Assembly: GCF_047511655.1 (NCBI RefSeq)
Contig: NC_133390.1
Location: 133,043,583 to 133,107,582, forward strand
Direction: 5' to 3'
DNA from: Castor canadensis
Lineage: Eukaryota; Chordata; Mammalia; Rodentia; Castoridae
Length of the DNA: 64,000 nt
The position numbers and the translations under genes were made by a program. A model generated the notes under the pieces. That model was not told the DNA's origin. It saw only the letters and a program-made list of their open reading frames with translations, and ran no database searches. Positions within the stretch are counted from its first letter, which is position 1, and each line of letters starts with the position of its first letter. This document shows, in pieces, positions 11,716-23,662 of the stretch.

Positions 11716-12978
11716 TCAAATTTCTAATAACAGTGACTACACAAAAAGAGACATGACTGTCAGAAGCTAGGATGGAAGCTAAAGACAAGGTGACTAAAGA
11801 AACTGCTTTTATTATTTTTGTATTATCCTTGGAAACTTTTTATTAGCATTTATTAATTGTACAAAGGGGTTTCATTGTGATAATTGTATACATGCATATA
11901 GTAGACTTTGATCAATTTTACCCTATTACTTAAAACTGTTAATTGGGGCTCAAGCACAGAGTTAAGCTGTTCTCAGCGGCTCCTTGAACTAAGAAAGCAT
12001 TAGTGAATACAGCACCAGCCCTAAAATAAGTCCTGAGTTATTGCAGTACATCATCAAACCACATGTCTTAGCTGTAGCAGAGGAGTCCACAATGAAATGT
12101 ACATTTGGCTTCTCCTATCTGGCTGGAATCATTGCTGTGAAGTATTGGGTTGTTTTATTTCTCAATGTTCTCAGTGTTCAAGTGCCTCAGAGAGAGAAGC
12201 TACATTATGTAAGTGTTTTAATTGCTTGGGAATGTGTCTCCAAATAAAACCTAAAATCCTCAGTCTAAGTTAGAAACAGAGGGCAAATGAAGTACCAGTT
12301 TCAGTGGGAAACCAGGAATTGGGAAAAGTGCCAAGAAAGTTCTATGCAATTCATCTATAGAGTGGTGTGTATCCAGGGCCAGCATGGAAGAAGCTGATGG
12401 ACTTATGTGCTCATATGGCTTCTCTCCTACTGTCTTCTTTGATGGTAAGGGCATGCATTTAAGAGCCAGGATACAGGGTGTGATGTGAAGAGAACAATCT
12501 AGGAAACACTCACAGCTCTGAAGAGCCAGTTATGAAAGGGTTAGTGGCAGCAGGACTATCCCTGTGTCTGAGATCCAAGAAGAATCTGGACTCTAGGGAC
12601 TATAAGACATTCCTGTGCATCCTGGGAAATGTGTCCAAGGGCTCAGTGTTCAAACTGAAGGGATGTGAGTCACTAGGGTGTTGTGATAAGTGATAATTTT
12701 GGAAGAAAGATCAAACTCTGACATAAAACAAATACTCAGCAAAACTTCTGATTATACATAGCACACAGTCTTTCATTGATTCCATAGGGGATTGAGAAAG
12801 CTCAGTCCTTCATCTAAACTCGTGTAGCACCTGCATATAATTTAGGCACATGTCCAGTACACCTTAAGTCAACTCTAGACTATTTATAATACAGTATAAA
12901 CATTATGTAAATAATTTTATACTCTAGTTTTTATGGAATAACGACAACAAAGAAGACTGTACTTATTCAGTTCAGGCA
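11716..12978. other. Non-coding, possible LINE scrap near 11830-11930
   Basis: 11830-11930 (acaaaggggtttcattgtga) resembles rodent LINE-derived DNA, but I cannot confirm it. The rest shows no supported feature. Confidence 0.4.
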
Positions 12979-13190
12979 GTTTTTGTTTTTTTTACTTGCA
13001 ATACTGGGGATTGAACCCAGGGCCTTTGGTATACTAGACAAGCACTGTACCACTTAAGCCACACCTTCAGCCCTTTTCTTTGCATTTTTTTTGAGCTAAG
13101 GTCTCCTTAACTTTGCTTGGGCTTGTCTTGAAATTTTGATTCTCCTGCCTCTACCTCCCAAGTAGATGGGATTACAGGCATGTGCCCAGT
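12979..13190 (-). mobile_element. Composite ID/B1 SINE, antisense, well preserved
   Basis: The ID part (tactggggattgaaccca, agcactgtaccacttaag) is followed by a spacer T-run and a B1 part (ctacctcccaagtagatggg attacaggcatg, split here). This is the clearest copy of the two-part SINE family and the best single clue to the rodent lineage. Confidence 0.85.
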
Positions 13191-14539
13191 TCAGTCATAA
13201 TCTTGTTAAAAGACATTATTGATCTGAGGTTGGTCGAATCTGCAAATATGAAGTCCACACATTTGGAGGGCCAACTGTACTTAACAGTGTGGATGCTTTG
13301 GGTCCTGAGTAGAAAATTCCTTTACTTCTCTCTATCTTCTGCCTTTCCACATGCTTGTGGTCCTCTTTCTCCTCTCTTGACTAAAATTCAAGAAGATTCA
13401 GTAGTTTTTCTTCTTACTTTCTGTTATTGCATCAGACTCCTTTTTAGGTCCAAAATGTCCAGTCCAAGCTAACTCAAATCCACAGCCTTTCATTCATTCG
13501 AAGCTTTCTTCTGTCTTCATCTTGAGAAAGCCAGAAAAGGGAAGTGAACAGTATGAGGAGCTGGGATGCAGGGCAGATGCTCCCCAGAACTTTGGCCATC
13601 CCCACAGCACTGGGGATAGGAGCAAGAGCCTCAGAGACTTGCACACATTCAGTAGGGCCGTGGATATCTGCACTTCTTGCAATCTCCCCAGCACTGGTGG
13701 TGATCTTTTGTTATTAAGCAGAAAAGTGCTGTAAATTTTTGGGACCATGAGCTGTCAGCAATGTCCCCACTTGAAGATTTACACATACAGGCTCCATCCC
13801 TTCCAGGTGAATGTAGCGCTTTGATAATGCTTGAGAAATTTTCAGTTATTTTTCAAAGAAACTCATTGTACAGAAAAAACATTGTGAAAATGAATGTCAA
13901 GTCATTCATGAAAATAACAGGGAAGATGGGAAATAACAGCAAAATAAAGGATGGCATCATTATAGTTGGGTTGAAAATTAATATTAGGATTAATGTTCAT
14001 AATCACTGATGTTTATAAGCAACATCTTATATCTGAGATGGCTTTGCTATTGCCATGAAAGTCTTTGAAAGTAAATATCAGAATAAATCAATGTAAAGTA
14101 TGTTCCCAAATTTTTATATTATCGAATGTTAAACTACAATTTTCAAAGTTTTGAAGAACATTTGATCTTAATTTCCTTCACTAAAATATTACCATTGGTA
14201 AAAATTTTTGTACCACTTGCAAACTAAATGTTCAACATATCCTCATATTACATTCATAAACTATTTCTGCGTATTTTAAAATGTAGATAAGATATTAATG
14301 AAGTCATGCATGCACACATGACACATAAGAAGATTTATAAACCCACTCATGTACTCACAATTTTAATCCACAAGGTTAAGATATCATAAGATTTGGAAAT
14401 ACTAGAATTCTACAGTTGAAAATAAGAGGTCAAAGACTTGCACACCTGACAGATTATCTTGGCACTGATATCAGGACCTGTGCAGTTCTCCTCTGCCCAT
14501 CTGGTTCTTTATCTTCTCACATGAGGTCCTGACACAGGA
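13191..14539. other. Non-coding, nothing recognised
   Basis: Unique DNA up to the left edge of the segmental duplication. No gene is supported. Confidence 0.5.
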
Positions 14540-14540
14540 G

Positions 14541-15314
14541 CAACCTCTACCAGTTGCCTCCTACAATTTATCCTTTCCTTTCCAGAGAAGATACAAAATT
14601 TTGGGGTTAAGACTAGAATTCAGGGAGTTTGAATTCATTAAAATGAAGCAGGAAATACAACTCTGACTTTTGAGTACAAATGTGGATCCAACTCTGTTCA
14701 TCAATCCTCTGCTTCACCCCTGTGTGAGCTCAGGTTCCTCAGATGCAGCAGTGAAGGTGAATTTTGGATTGCAACAAACATTTGATTATGGCACAGCCCT
14801 GTGAGGATCCAGGAAGAGGTGGTGAGAAAGTAGGATAGACAAGTACAAGCACAATAACAGGCAACATTGGGCAGAGTCTGTGGCTCAGCCTGATGGTCCT
14901 GGGAGCTCTGGAGCATCACTTATGCCTTATCCTTCATAAGGAAGGGCTTTCTCACATCTGCACTGTCACGCAGGGACCAATGGCCACCTTGGGCATGTGA
15001 TCTCCAAGCCACTCTGGCTCTTGTTATGAAGTAGACTGATGACAAACCTCCAAGGCTGCTAGTAGTGATGCTGTTAGAATCAAAACCGGGACCGAGCACA
15101 CAGTACCTGTGGGAGAGTTCCCAGGAATTACACTAGGATATTTCCACGTTCAGTCACCTGCTGTACCAGAAGACTTTGACTCTTCTGTGTCCAACATTAG
15201 AACATAGAGTAAGTCCACTTCCACTAGTCTGTCCTCCAAGGAGCCGACTCCAGCCACATTGTCACACAGAGAAGAATGGACACCAGAAGTCATCAGTGTA
15301 GTTTCTGTTTTATT
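14541..15314. other. Unit A 5' block, unrecognised
   Basis: It is matched in unit B at 29060-29852. No gene is recognised. A possible plus-strand exon (15078-15208) with splice-like edges is discussed in the findings. The two copies have drifted in frame. Confidence 0.45.
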
Positions 15315-15329
15315 AAGAATGAAGTTGAA

Positions 15330-15481
15330 AAATTAGAAATAAGAGCAAAATAGTTTCTGCTGGGTATTGAGGGGGTGGGGGGGAGAGGGAGGGGGCAGAG
15401 TGGGTGGTAAGGGAGGGGGTGGGGGCACAGGGGAGAAATGACCCAAGCCTTGTATGCACATATGAATAATAAAATAAAAAA
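15330..15481 (+). mobile_element. 152-bp L1 3' UTR insertion with 15-bp target-site duplication
   Basis: The insert holds only the end of the L1 3' UTR: gcaaaatagtttctgctggg, the G-rich tract and cttgtatgcacatatgaata plus an A-rich tail. The word aagaatgaagttgaa occurs on both sides (15315-15329 and 15482-15496). Unit B has the single uninterrupted word, with one mismatch, at about 29854-29868. The insertion therefore arose in unit A after duplication, unless conversion erased it from B. Confidence 0.95.
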
Positions 15482-15585
15482 AAGAATGAAGTTGAAGTAT
15501 GAAAAATTACATCCAGTATCAGCAGAGAACTAAAGGCTCTAGAAGATGTAAGCATAGTTTTTGATGACAAAACTGTATGCAGAAA

Positions 15586-15797
15586 GTAGGCATGGTGGTA
15601 GAGGCTCACAATCCCAGCACTTAGAAGGCAGAGGCAGAAGGATTACGAGTTTGAGGCCAGACTGAGCTACACAGGGAGACTCTATCTCAAAGAAATAAGA
15701 ACTGTGTGTGTAGCTTAGTGGTAGAGTTCTTACCTAGCATACATATGGCCCTGGGTTCAAACCTCAGCACTGGGGGGTGGGGGAAGGAAAGAAAAAC
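15586..15797 (+). mobile_element. Composite B1-ID SINE (unit A copy)
   Basis: The B1-like head (catggtggtagaggctcaca, ggccagactgagctacac) joins an ID-like tail (cttagtggtagagttcttac, tgggttcaaacctcagcac) and a purine-rich end. It is present at the matching place in unit B (29958-30165), so it predates the duplication. Confidence 0.88.
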
Positions 15798-16167
15798 AGA
15801 AGACTGTATTTAAAACAGTTAAATGAAAATTTTTCTAAAATATGTAATACCCTATATACTTACTCAAGCAATGTTTTCTGAGTATAGTCAATGCCTTCCT
15901 AAGAACTTGAAACCATGACTATAAACATCAAGAGCTGTGCAGTATTTTCATAGGGCAACACACTTAGAGTCTATAAAGATAGTAAGAGATGCTGCATCTT
16001 GGGCCCACAGTCCTATTATTACTGTACTTGTTCATTCTTAAAGTGGTTTCTACCATTTTCTGGCATCTCTGCATCCTGCACTGTCAACATGTGCTGCTAG
16101 TGGTGTGTTTCTTTGCTAGTAGCTTCAAGCTTATGTTCTAAGAATGATGATAAATTTCTAATTGGTC

Positions 16168-16302
16168 TTTTTTTTTTTTGAGGCAGGGTCTTCCTGTGTG
16201 CTATGTGGTCCAGACTGGCCTGGAGCTACTATATATCCCAGGATGGCTTCAAACTCATCCTTCCAAGTGCTGGTATTGCAGGCATGTGCCACCATACTGG
16301 GT
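16168..16302 (-). mobile_element. B1-like SINE, antisense (unit A copy)
   Basis: A T-run followed by gaggcagggtcttcctgtg, tggtccagactggcctgga and ttgcaggcatgtgccacc is a reversed B1 unit. It is shared with unit B at 30529-30664. Confidence 0.82.
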
Positions 16303-17438
16303 AGTCCTAGACTGTCTTTGAATTAAAAGTTGCCCCTACTTGAGCAAGGGATAATTTGATGGGTAAACTGCATTATCAGCAATGCATGACATTCAAGCCA
16401 GCTTCCTCTGGCTTGAAGTCTGATCAGATTTCAATTCCTTATTCTGGTTTATGCTTCAATCTGAAGTTTTAGACTTGAGAATTAAATTTTAGACATGAGG
16501 ATGCTGATGCCAGATGTAATTTTTATACCGAGAACTGCAGTTGAGGCCCAAGACCTAGATCTTCCCTCAGTTAATGGATCTTATCATTCAGGACAAGAAA
16601 TTGGAAAGGAAGGATATTTATTCTATAATGTGACAAATAAAAAAGAAATAGGAAAGACCTTCAGTCTACAGATAAAACTAGCTAGAAACAGAGCTCATCT
16701 GTCAAGTTTTTAAACTAAAATGACTTTTATAAGTGTTTCTGTTAGATAACAATGTATTTTCAGTGTCTAAGATGAAATTCTACCACCTGAGAACAAAAAA
16801 ACAAGGAAAAATCTTAACATTAAAATTCAGCTCTTTCATTCAGTTGATAAGACAGACCTGTCAGCTGGAACATCTACCCTGAATCCAGCAGATTTGTGTG
16901 TTTATGTGTTTGTTGTTTAGCACTGAGTGAAGCCCTTACTTAACAAGAATTGGGACCCAGGCAAGAAGTGCGACCAGCAGTCTGAGGCTGGTCTATGTCA
17001 TCACAGTCCAATAAGCTATGGCCAGAAACATGATCACAGAATATCATGGGTTTCCTGAAGACAGGACTCACCACCAGAGTGTGTTCTTGTTTTCCTCTGA
17101 TGAAGCAGAGACAAAATGAAACAAAACAAAACCAAAGCCAATTTTGGATTTACTATAAAATTTCTCCTCTGGCTTTGATAGCTCTCATTCTACATATTTC
17201 TCTAATGCATATTTTCCTGATTTCTTACCATGTTTCCCTCTTGTTTTAGCATTGATGTGTTACTCACAATTCTTTAAACCCATGGTTCTCAAAACTCATT
17301 CAGCCTGTTCAGCCTTTAAAAGGAAATATAGCATGCATTTTACTTTTCTGACGTGGCTGTCATGGATAACATATTTGCCCTATATGGAAGTTTTTTTTAA
17401 TGATTCTATCACTAGAATATAAAAGATGAGTAACAACA
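16303..17438. other. Non-coding unit A DNA
   Basis: This is matched by unit B 30665-31773 with many substitutions. No gene is recognised. The unit B copy has a 9-bp inverted insertion that is missing here at 16876. Confidence 0.5.
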
Positions 17439-17655
17439 CAGACATACCTCATTTTATTGTACCTTGCTTAGTATGCTTTGTAGATACTGCACTGTTTACA
17501 AATTCAAAGTTGTGTCAACTGTGCATCCAGCAATTCTATCCCCTCAATGTTTTGCAATAGTTTATGCTCATTTGGCTCTTGGCACATTTTGATAATTCTT
17601 GCAATAGTTCAAACTTTTTAATGTTAGTGTATTGCTTATGTTGATTTGTAATGAG

Positions 17656-17780
17656 TTTTTTGTTTTGTTAGTTTTTTGAGATAGGGTCACTATATAGCCC
17701 AGGCTGGCCTTGAACTCATGATCCTCTTGCCTCAGCTTTCAGTGTGCTAGGATTACACCTAGCTCCATCATGCCCACCTA
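17656..17780 (-). mobile_element. B1-like SINE inside Tigger1 (unit A)
   Basis: Reversed B1 words gagatagggtcactatatag, aggctggccttgaactcatg and tgctaggattaca interrupt the Tigger1 5' region. The copy in unit B is at 31996-32123. Confidence 0.85.
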
Positions 17781-19102
17781 GATTGTGATTGGTAAACTTG
17801 GGTGTCGCTATTGTAATTATTTGGGGAGTTCCATGAACCACACTCAAATTGGACTATGAACTCAATAATGTTGTGGAATTCTCACTGCTCCCCAGATCAG
17901 TTGCTCCCCCTATCTATCTCCCTCCAGTTAAGCCTCCCTACTCCCTGATGAACAACAATGTTGAAATTAGGCTAGTTAATAGACCTACAGTGGCCTCAAA
18001 GTGTTCCAGTGGAAGAAAGGGTAGTATATCTCTCACTTCAAATCAGAAGGTAGCAGTGGTCAGTGAACAAGACATCTGAAAATACAGACAGACCAGAAGG
18101 TGGGCCTCATGTACCTGTTAATCAAGTTGTGAATGCAAAGGAAAATTCCTGAATGAAATTAAATATTCAATTCCAGTGAACACACAAATTCTGGGAAAGA
18201 AAAACAGTCCTATTGCTGATAGAAAGTTCTAGTAGTCTGGATAGAAGATTAAATCAAACTCAGAATAACCTTAAAACCTAGTCCACAGCAAAGCCCTAAC
18301 TCTCTTCAACACTATAAAGAGAGTTGAGGAAGCTGCAGAAGAAAAGTTTGAAATCAGCACAGTATTTTTCATGAAGTTTAAGAAAAGAAGCCAACTCTGT
18401 AACACAGAGGTGCAGGTGAAGCACTAGGCACTGACATAGGATACACAGCAAGTTATGCAGAAAATGTAGCTGACAGTATTGTGAAGGTGGCTCTAGTGAG
18501 CCACAGCTTTTCAATATTCACTAAACAGGCTTACATCAGGAGAAGAAGTAATCCAGGACTTTCATAGCTGGAGAGAATGCAATGCCTTACTTCAAATGAC
18601 AGCCTGACTCTCTTACAAGAACTTAATGTAGCTGGTGACTTTAAGCTGAGGCCAATACTCCTTTACCATGCTAAAAATGCTAAGGTCCTTAAGAGTTACA
18701 CCAGTTATTTTTGCCTGTGTTATATAACAGGTTCAACACACCCTGGGTTAGAAAACAACTTATTGCAACATGGTTCACTGAATATTTTAAGCCCTCCATT
18801 GAGACATACTAATTGGAAATGGTTTGTTTTCAAAATATTACTTTTTATTGGCAAGGAGCTTGGTCATCCCAGAGCTCTAATGGAGATGGACCAGAAGATG
18901 AATGCCATTTTCATGCCTGTTAACACAGTGCCCATTTGTAGCCATGGATGAATGAAAAATTTCAACTTAATACTTAAGAAATACATGTTGTAAGGCTATA
19001 GTTTCTATACGCAGTGATCTAGCTGATGGATCTAGTAAAAGTCAAGTGAAAACCTTCTGAGAGGGATGCAGCATTTTACATGCCATTAAGAACACTCAAT
19101 AC

Positions 19103-19188
19103 AGGCTGAGGGTGCAGCTCAAGTGGTAAAGTTCTTGCCTAACAAGCATGAGGCCCTGGGTTTGACTGCTAGTAGCTCAAAGCAAAGA
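19103..19188 (+). mobile_element. ID-like SINE inside Tigger1 (unit A)
   Basis: The ID body ggtgcagctcaagtggtaaa, gcctaacaagcatgaggccc, tgggtttgactgctagta has an A-box/B-box layout derived from a tRNA. It is shared with unit B at 33445-33531. Confidence 0.85.
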
Positions 19189-19399
19189 GGATATTCAAAA
19201 TGCAAGGGAGGAGGTACAAATGACAACATTAACAGAACTGTGGGAGAAGTGGAGTCTAACTTCTAGGGATAACTAGGGGAAGGGGGGCGTCTAAGACCTC
19301 AGTGGAGGAAGTCATTACAGATATGGTAAAAGTGTCAGGGGCTCTAGAATTAGCAGTGGAACTTCAAGACGAACTGAGACTGAATTATTGCAATTTCAT

Positions 19400-19625
19400 G
19401 ATAAGCATTTTTTTGTTGATTTATTTTTTAAACATTATTCCTGGAGGTAGTGCAATACCAAGTTAAAGTGTAGAGTGAGTGGAAAACCAATATTCTACTC
19501 AAGAGCTCCCTGCTAAAAACAAAATATTGTTCTTACATAGAGGATGCATTAGATATTAAACTGATGAAGAACAGGCACAAAACAATCTAGCCAGAAGGCC
19601 AAAAGTTGGTAACCATAGAACAGGA
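19400..19625. other. Unrecognised insertion inside Tigger1 (unit A)
   Basis: The transposon is collinear up to about 19398 and resumes at cagatgaagagttg (19626). The 226 bases between are not Tigger1 and match no family that I know. Unit B has the same insert at about 33736-33962, nearly identical, so it predates the duplication or was homogenised. Confidence 0.55.
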
Positions 19626-20225
19626 ACAGATGAAGAGTTGTTTCTTCTGGATGAGCAAAGAAGTGAATTCTTGAGATGGAATCTCCTGGTGAAGATGCTG
19701 TGAACACTGTTAGGACAACAGACAATAGAGAATGATATGTGCCATAAACTTAGCTGGTGAAGCTGCAGCAGAGTTTGAGAAGACTGACTCCAAATCTGAA
19801 AAACCTTCTACTGTGGGTAAAATTGTATCAAACTACATTCCATGTTACAGAGTAATATTTCAGGAAAGACAAAACCAATGAATGGGACATATGTCATTGT
19901 TGTCTTATTTTAGGAAATTTCCATAGCCACCCCAACCTTCAATAACCATCACCCTGATCAGTCAAAAGCCATCAACATCCAGGAAAAACCCTTCATCTAT
20001 AAAAGTTACAACTCTCCAAAGATTCAGATGATAATTAGCAATTTTTAGCAATAAAATATCTTAAATTCAAATTTTATATTGTTTTAAATATTTTTGTGCA
20101 TTTAATAGGCTACATAGAGTTTTAACATAACTTTTATATGTACTAGTAAACAGAAAATTCATTTATTGTGATATTTGTGTTATTTTCGTGGTGAAGAACC
20201 ATATCTGCAATATATCTGAATGTAC

Positions 20226-21497
20226 TTTTTAAAATGGCCTAGTAATATTTTACTGTATAGATCTACATTGTTAATCTATTAAACTATTGATGGATATTTG
20301 AGTTTTTTTTTAATTTGTTCGTTATTTTGTAGAATAATCCTATGGATAGTCAAGAAACATCATGGGACTGTGCATCTGAGAAGCAAATGAATTTCTGTGT
20401 CTTCTCTATCAGGGAGGACAGTGAAGTGTAGGGTGCTAAAAACCCACCTTGGCTTGGCAGAAAAGTGGGATGAGAGGTTATGGCAACCAAGACCACCAGA
20501 AGAAGGACTGAGGTCAAGCTTGGTTAGTGCAGGGATTGACATCGTGTAACTGGCTTCTTCTCCCTATTTCTTGACTTCTTTCTCAAATGGTGCAAAGAGC
20601 CCAGAGTTCATGTCTTCTCACTTTCATGCCCAGCATGGGCAGTAAGCATTCCGAATCCAACATCCAAAATCGAAAATGCACCAAAACCTGAAGTATTTTC
20701 AGCATTGACATAATACTACAAGTACAAAAATCCTATAGCATGAAAGTTTCATTCATAAAATTATTAAAAATATTGTATATAACTTCCTTCAGGTTATGAG
20801 TATGAAGTGTAAATGAAATGTGAATGAATTTCTTGTTTAACTTGTGTTCTATCCCCAAGAAATACTATTCTCTAATTACATACATACACATATGTGTGTG
20901 TCTCTCTATATATGTATATGTATCTATAAAATCGATAATGCCAAACGGTCTAAACTCTGAAAAATGTTCAGAGTCAATAAGGTTTCTCTACCTGTAGTCA
21001 AACAAAATCTCAACATTAAGCCCCATGAGACCCGAGGGACCAGATTTGACACAGGAGCCATCCCAAAACAATGATAGACCTGAGCGGCCAAACCAAGGTC
21101 AGTGGTCCCAACTCTGTAGAGTCAGTTTCCTGGACACAAGTGAAAGAAGAGGGGAAGAGTGATTGATTTCCATAGGAAATTGGTTGTTATAAGAAGGTGG
21201 GGACCTCACTGAAGTGATTAGACTTTGACAGGGACTCTAACTGGGTTATAGTTGAGCTCTCCTTTGAAGTTACTCTCATAAGATACCACATAAAATAAAT
21301 TCTATGAGCATTTTGACAGGAGGAATATGCTTTCAATGTCACAAACTTTCATGCACCTCCATGTGCTATGCACCAAGTGTTTCTAGATACCAGCACATTT
21401 AGTTCTCAAAAGTCCCACGAGAAAGGAGCTATTACAGTCCCCAATTTATAAATGTGATAAGTGAGGCTCAGAGACTGGGAGGAGGTGTCCCAGTTCT
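20226..21497. other. Non-coding unit A DNA with a CA/TG microsatellite
   Basis: Matched by unit B 34566-35857. It includes a short tacacatatgtgtgtgtctc-type microsatellite near 20880-20930. A stretch near 20650-20710 (aatccaacatccaaaatcga) may be an old DNA-transposon scrap. No gene is seen. Confidence 0.5.
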
Positions 21498-21882
21498 GGG
21501 CTATGGTGAGGAAAAATGCATGATAGGGATCATGTTGTAGAGCAGAGCTGGTCCTCTTATTGGGACTAGGAAACAGAGAAAGAGAGAAAGATGCAGAAAG
21601 AGATGGAGACAGAGACTGAAGAAGGGGCCAAGGATAAAATGTTGCCCCCAAGTACATACCACCAAGAACTCACTCCCTTCAAGTAGGTTCTTCTTCCTAA
21701 GTTTCCATCACTTCACAATAGCCAGTCACCTTAAGAACCTGAAGTGGATTTATCCACTGATGAGGTGAGAGCCCTCAGGATCCAATAAGCCCCCATAGGC
21801 CCAACCTGAACACTGCAGCACTGGGGATCAAAGCTTCAGCACTTGAGTGTTTGAGAACTTGACAGATTCAAACCATATATTT
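21498..21882 (+). mobile_element. LTR-like interspersed repeat (unit A copy)
   Basis: Same family as 5907-6260: a purine-rich agaaagatgcagaaagagat region, then caagaactcactcccttcaa, then gatgaggtgagagccctcag and aacactgcagcactgggga. It is shared with unit B at 35858-36240. Confidence 0.55.
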
Positions 21883-21904
21883 AAAAAAAATAAATCCTTT
21901 AACA

Positions 21905-22262
21905 TGTTCACAGTGCTGTGGGCCAGGTTTTCAGAAAGGAGCTGGGCAGTTCCTTCTGGGGGGCTCCACATGGTTGCAGTTGAATGACAGTTGCTGCTGC
22001 AGTTGCCAGGAAGCTACAATTGAAAGGGACTTCCACAGTGGCTGACTCACTCTGCCAACTCACAATGCCAGCTTTGACAGGGAGTTCGGCTTGTGTTGTC
22101 ACCTGTACCTCTTACAGCAGCCTCTGAGACACGATGGCCTTGAGGATCTTGAACTGTTCACATGGACCCTTAGGCACAGGGTCCAAGAGAGCTCAGAGGC
22201 TACAGGGCCTTTCCTTGCCTTGTCTTGGAGGTCACCACTTCATTTCCTTTATGGTTTAGCTT
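21905..22262. other. Shared unrecognised block next to the solo LTR
   Basis: This matches unit B 36310-36645, with words such as acatggttgcagttg and ttgtcttggaggtcaccactt. It looks like an old transcribed or repeat-derived segment, but no stable open frame is shared by both copies and I do not recognise the family. Confidence 0.35.
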
Positions 22263-22268
22263 GAGGCA

Positions 22269-23354
22269 TGTGGAGAGGGGAGAAACTTATGAGAACTGAA
22301 CATAAGCAAGGTGAGATGTAGCTCAACTGCTTTTTCATAAGATGTTTTTCTGTAGGGCAAGATTGGCACAGCCCCTGGCCACAGAAGAGGAAGATGCAGA
22401 ACAGCTGCTTCTCCTAAGTTGTTTACATTCAGAAAGGTAGGAATGCAGGTTTCTCCTGTTACAATGTCACGCCTTTCTACAGGAACCACTGCTCCACCCT
22501 GTTTACCACTGGATATAAAAGATTCACTGAAGAATAACATGAGGCTTTTGCCTTTGTTTTGAGGCTTTTGCTTTTTGCTTTTGTCTTTTTGATGGGGAAG
22601 GCTTTTTGCTGTGGGAGGCTTTTGGAAGGGAAAGGAATTGCTGAAGGGAAAAGATTTCTAAAGGGGGGAAAATGAATTGCTGAAGGAAAATTGCTAAAGG
22701 GGAATCGCTAGCAAGTCTGAGGGCTGAGACTTTAAGAAAGCTAAAGAGAGCGCATGGGACAGTGAAAGTCTGCACCAGGAACTTTATACATATGCTTTAG
22801 AAAAGCTAAGCTAAAGAAAAGCTAAAGAGGACAATGCAAATCTAAGGACTGGGACTGTAAGAGTTACGCATATGCAGTGTTTAGGCACGGCTGTTGTTGT
22901 TTGCTAGTTTGAGCACCCAGGCTTTAAGAAAGCTAAAGAGAGAACATGGGGCAGTGCAAGTCCGGGGCAGAGACTTTAAGAGAGAATATGCTAAGGAAAA
23001 GCTAAGAGAAAACATGGGACAGTGTGAGTCTAAGGAAAGAGTTTTTAAAGAATAGTGAAGCAAGCTTTTAAAGAAAACTTTAGAAGCAAGGTTTTAAAGA
23101 ACTGTAAAGAAGTAAAGGCTTAAAGAATAAAGAGAGAAGAGAAGCAGAGTAAAGTGTAGAGAATAATAGAGAAAAGAAGCAATGAGGGTTGTGTGTCTCC
23201 ACTTGAGCACTCAACACAATTGATCCCACTTTCTGTCTATCCTTTGTCTTTTCTGCATCTCCAGTTGCCTCCAGATAGCCCCTGTTAGGTTCAGTAATAA
23301 CCAGGAGCAAAAGAAAGCTCGCTTCAACAAGGGAGTGAGAAAAAACTCACTCCA
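22269..23354 (+). mobile_element. Solo LTR, 1086 bp, with 6-bp target-site duplication
   Basis: The insert begins TGTGGAGAGGGGAG and ends AAACTCACTCCA, so it has the TG...CA ends of an LTR. GAGGCA occurs directly on both sides (22263-22268 and 23355-23360), and unit B has one uninterrupted GAGGCA at 36646-36651. Six-base duplications are typical of class II (ERVK/IAP-like) retroviruses. The body holds four imperfect repeats around gctaaagagaaaacatggg at 22736-23055 and an AATAAA near 23125. No internal retroviral genes remain, so LTR-LTR recombination probably removed them. Confidence 0.93.
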
Positions 23355-23360
23355 GAGGCA

Positions 23361-23662
23361 GTTACAGGCAGATTTGGTACCATGAGGAAGGGACATTGAC
23401 CCTACTCCTCAATGCCAGGAGTGCAAAAGTATTCCAGGACCATGTTTTAAACCCATCAATGCCAAAAAACATCTACAATATATTGAGTGTTTACTCTGAG
23501 CTGGATACTGTACTAAGTCTATATAGATAATCTTACCAAAACTGTATCCTACATCTAACTTTTAAAATAAATAATGTAAAAGTAAAACCATGCAGTGCTT
23601 GTGTTTAATCCCCATGGCCTACAGTTACTGGCTCAGCAGCCTCTTATGGAGCCCAGGGTCTA
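23361..23662. other. Shared unit DNA after the solo LTR
   Basis: Collinear with unit B 36652-36963. Non-coding, nothing further recognised. Confidence 0.5.

Larger units (their letters stand above)
17439..20225 (+). mobile_element. Decayed near full-length Tigger1 DNA transposon (unit A)
   Basis: The left end cagacatacctcattttattg and right end ctgcaatatatctgaatgtac correspond to Tigger1 terminal repeats. Transposase remnants run in order on the plus strand. An N-terminal DNA-binding part lies near 17990-18070 (ASKCSSGRKGSISLTSNQK), a catalytic-domain part near 18600-18950 (NVAGDFKL, LGHPRALMEMD) and a C-terminal part near 19630-20060. Stops, indels and three later insertions break it: a B1 SINE at 17656-17780, an ID SINE at 19103-19188 and an unrecognised stretch at 19400-19625. 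Tigger1 belongs to the pogo/Tc1-mariner superfamily and is long extinct. Confidence 0.9.
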
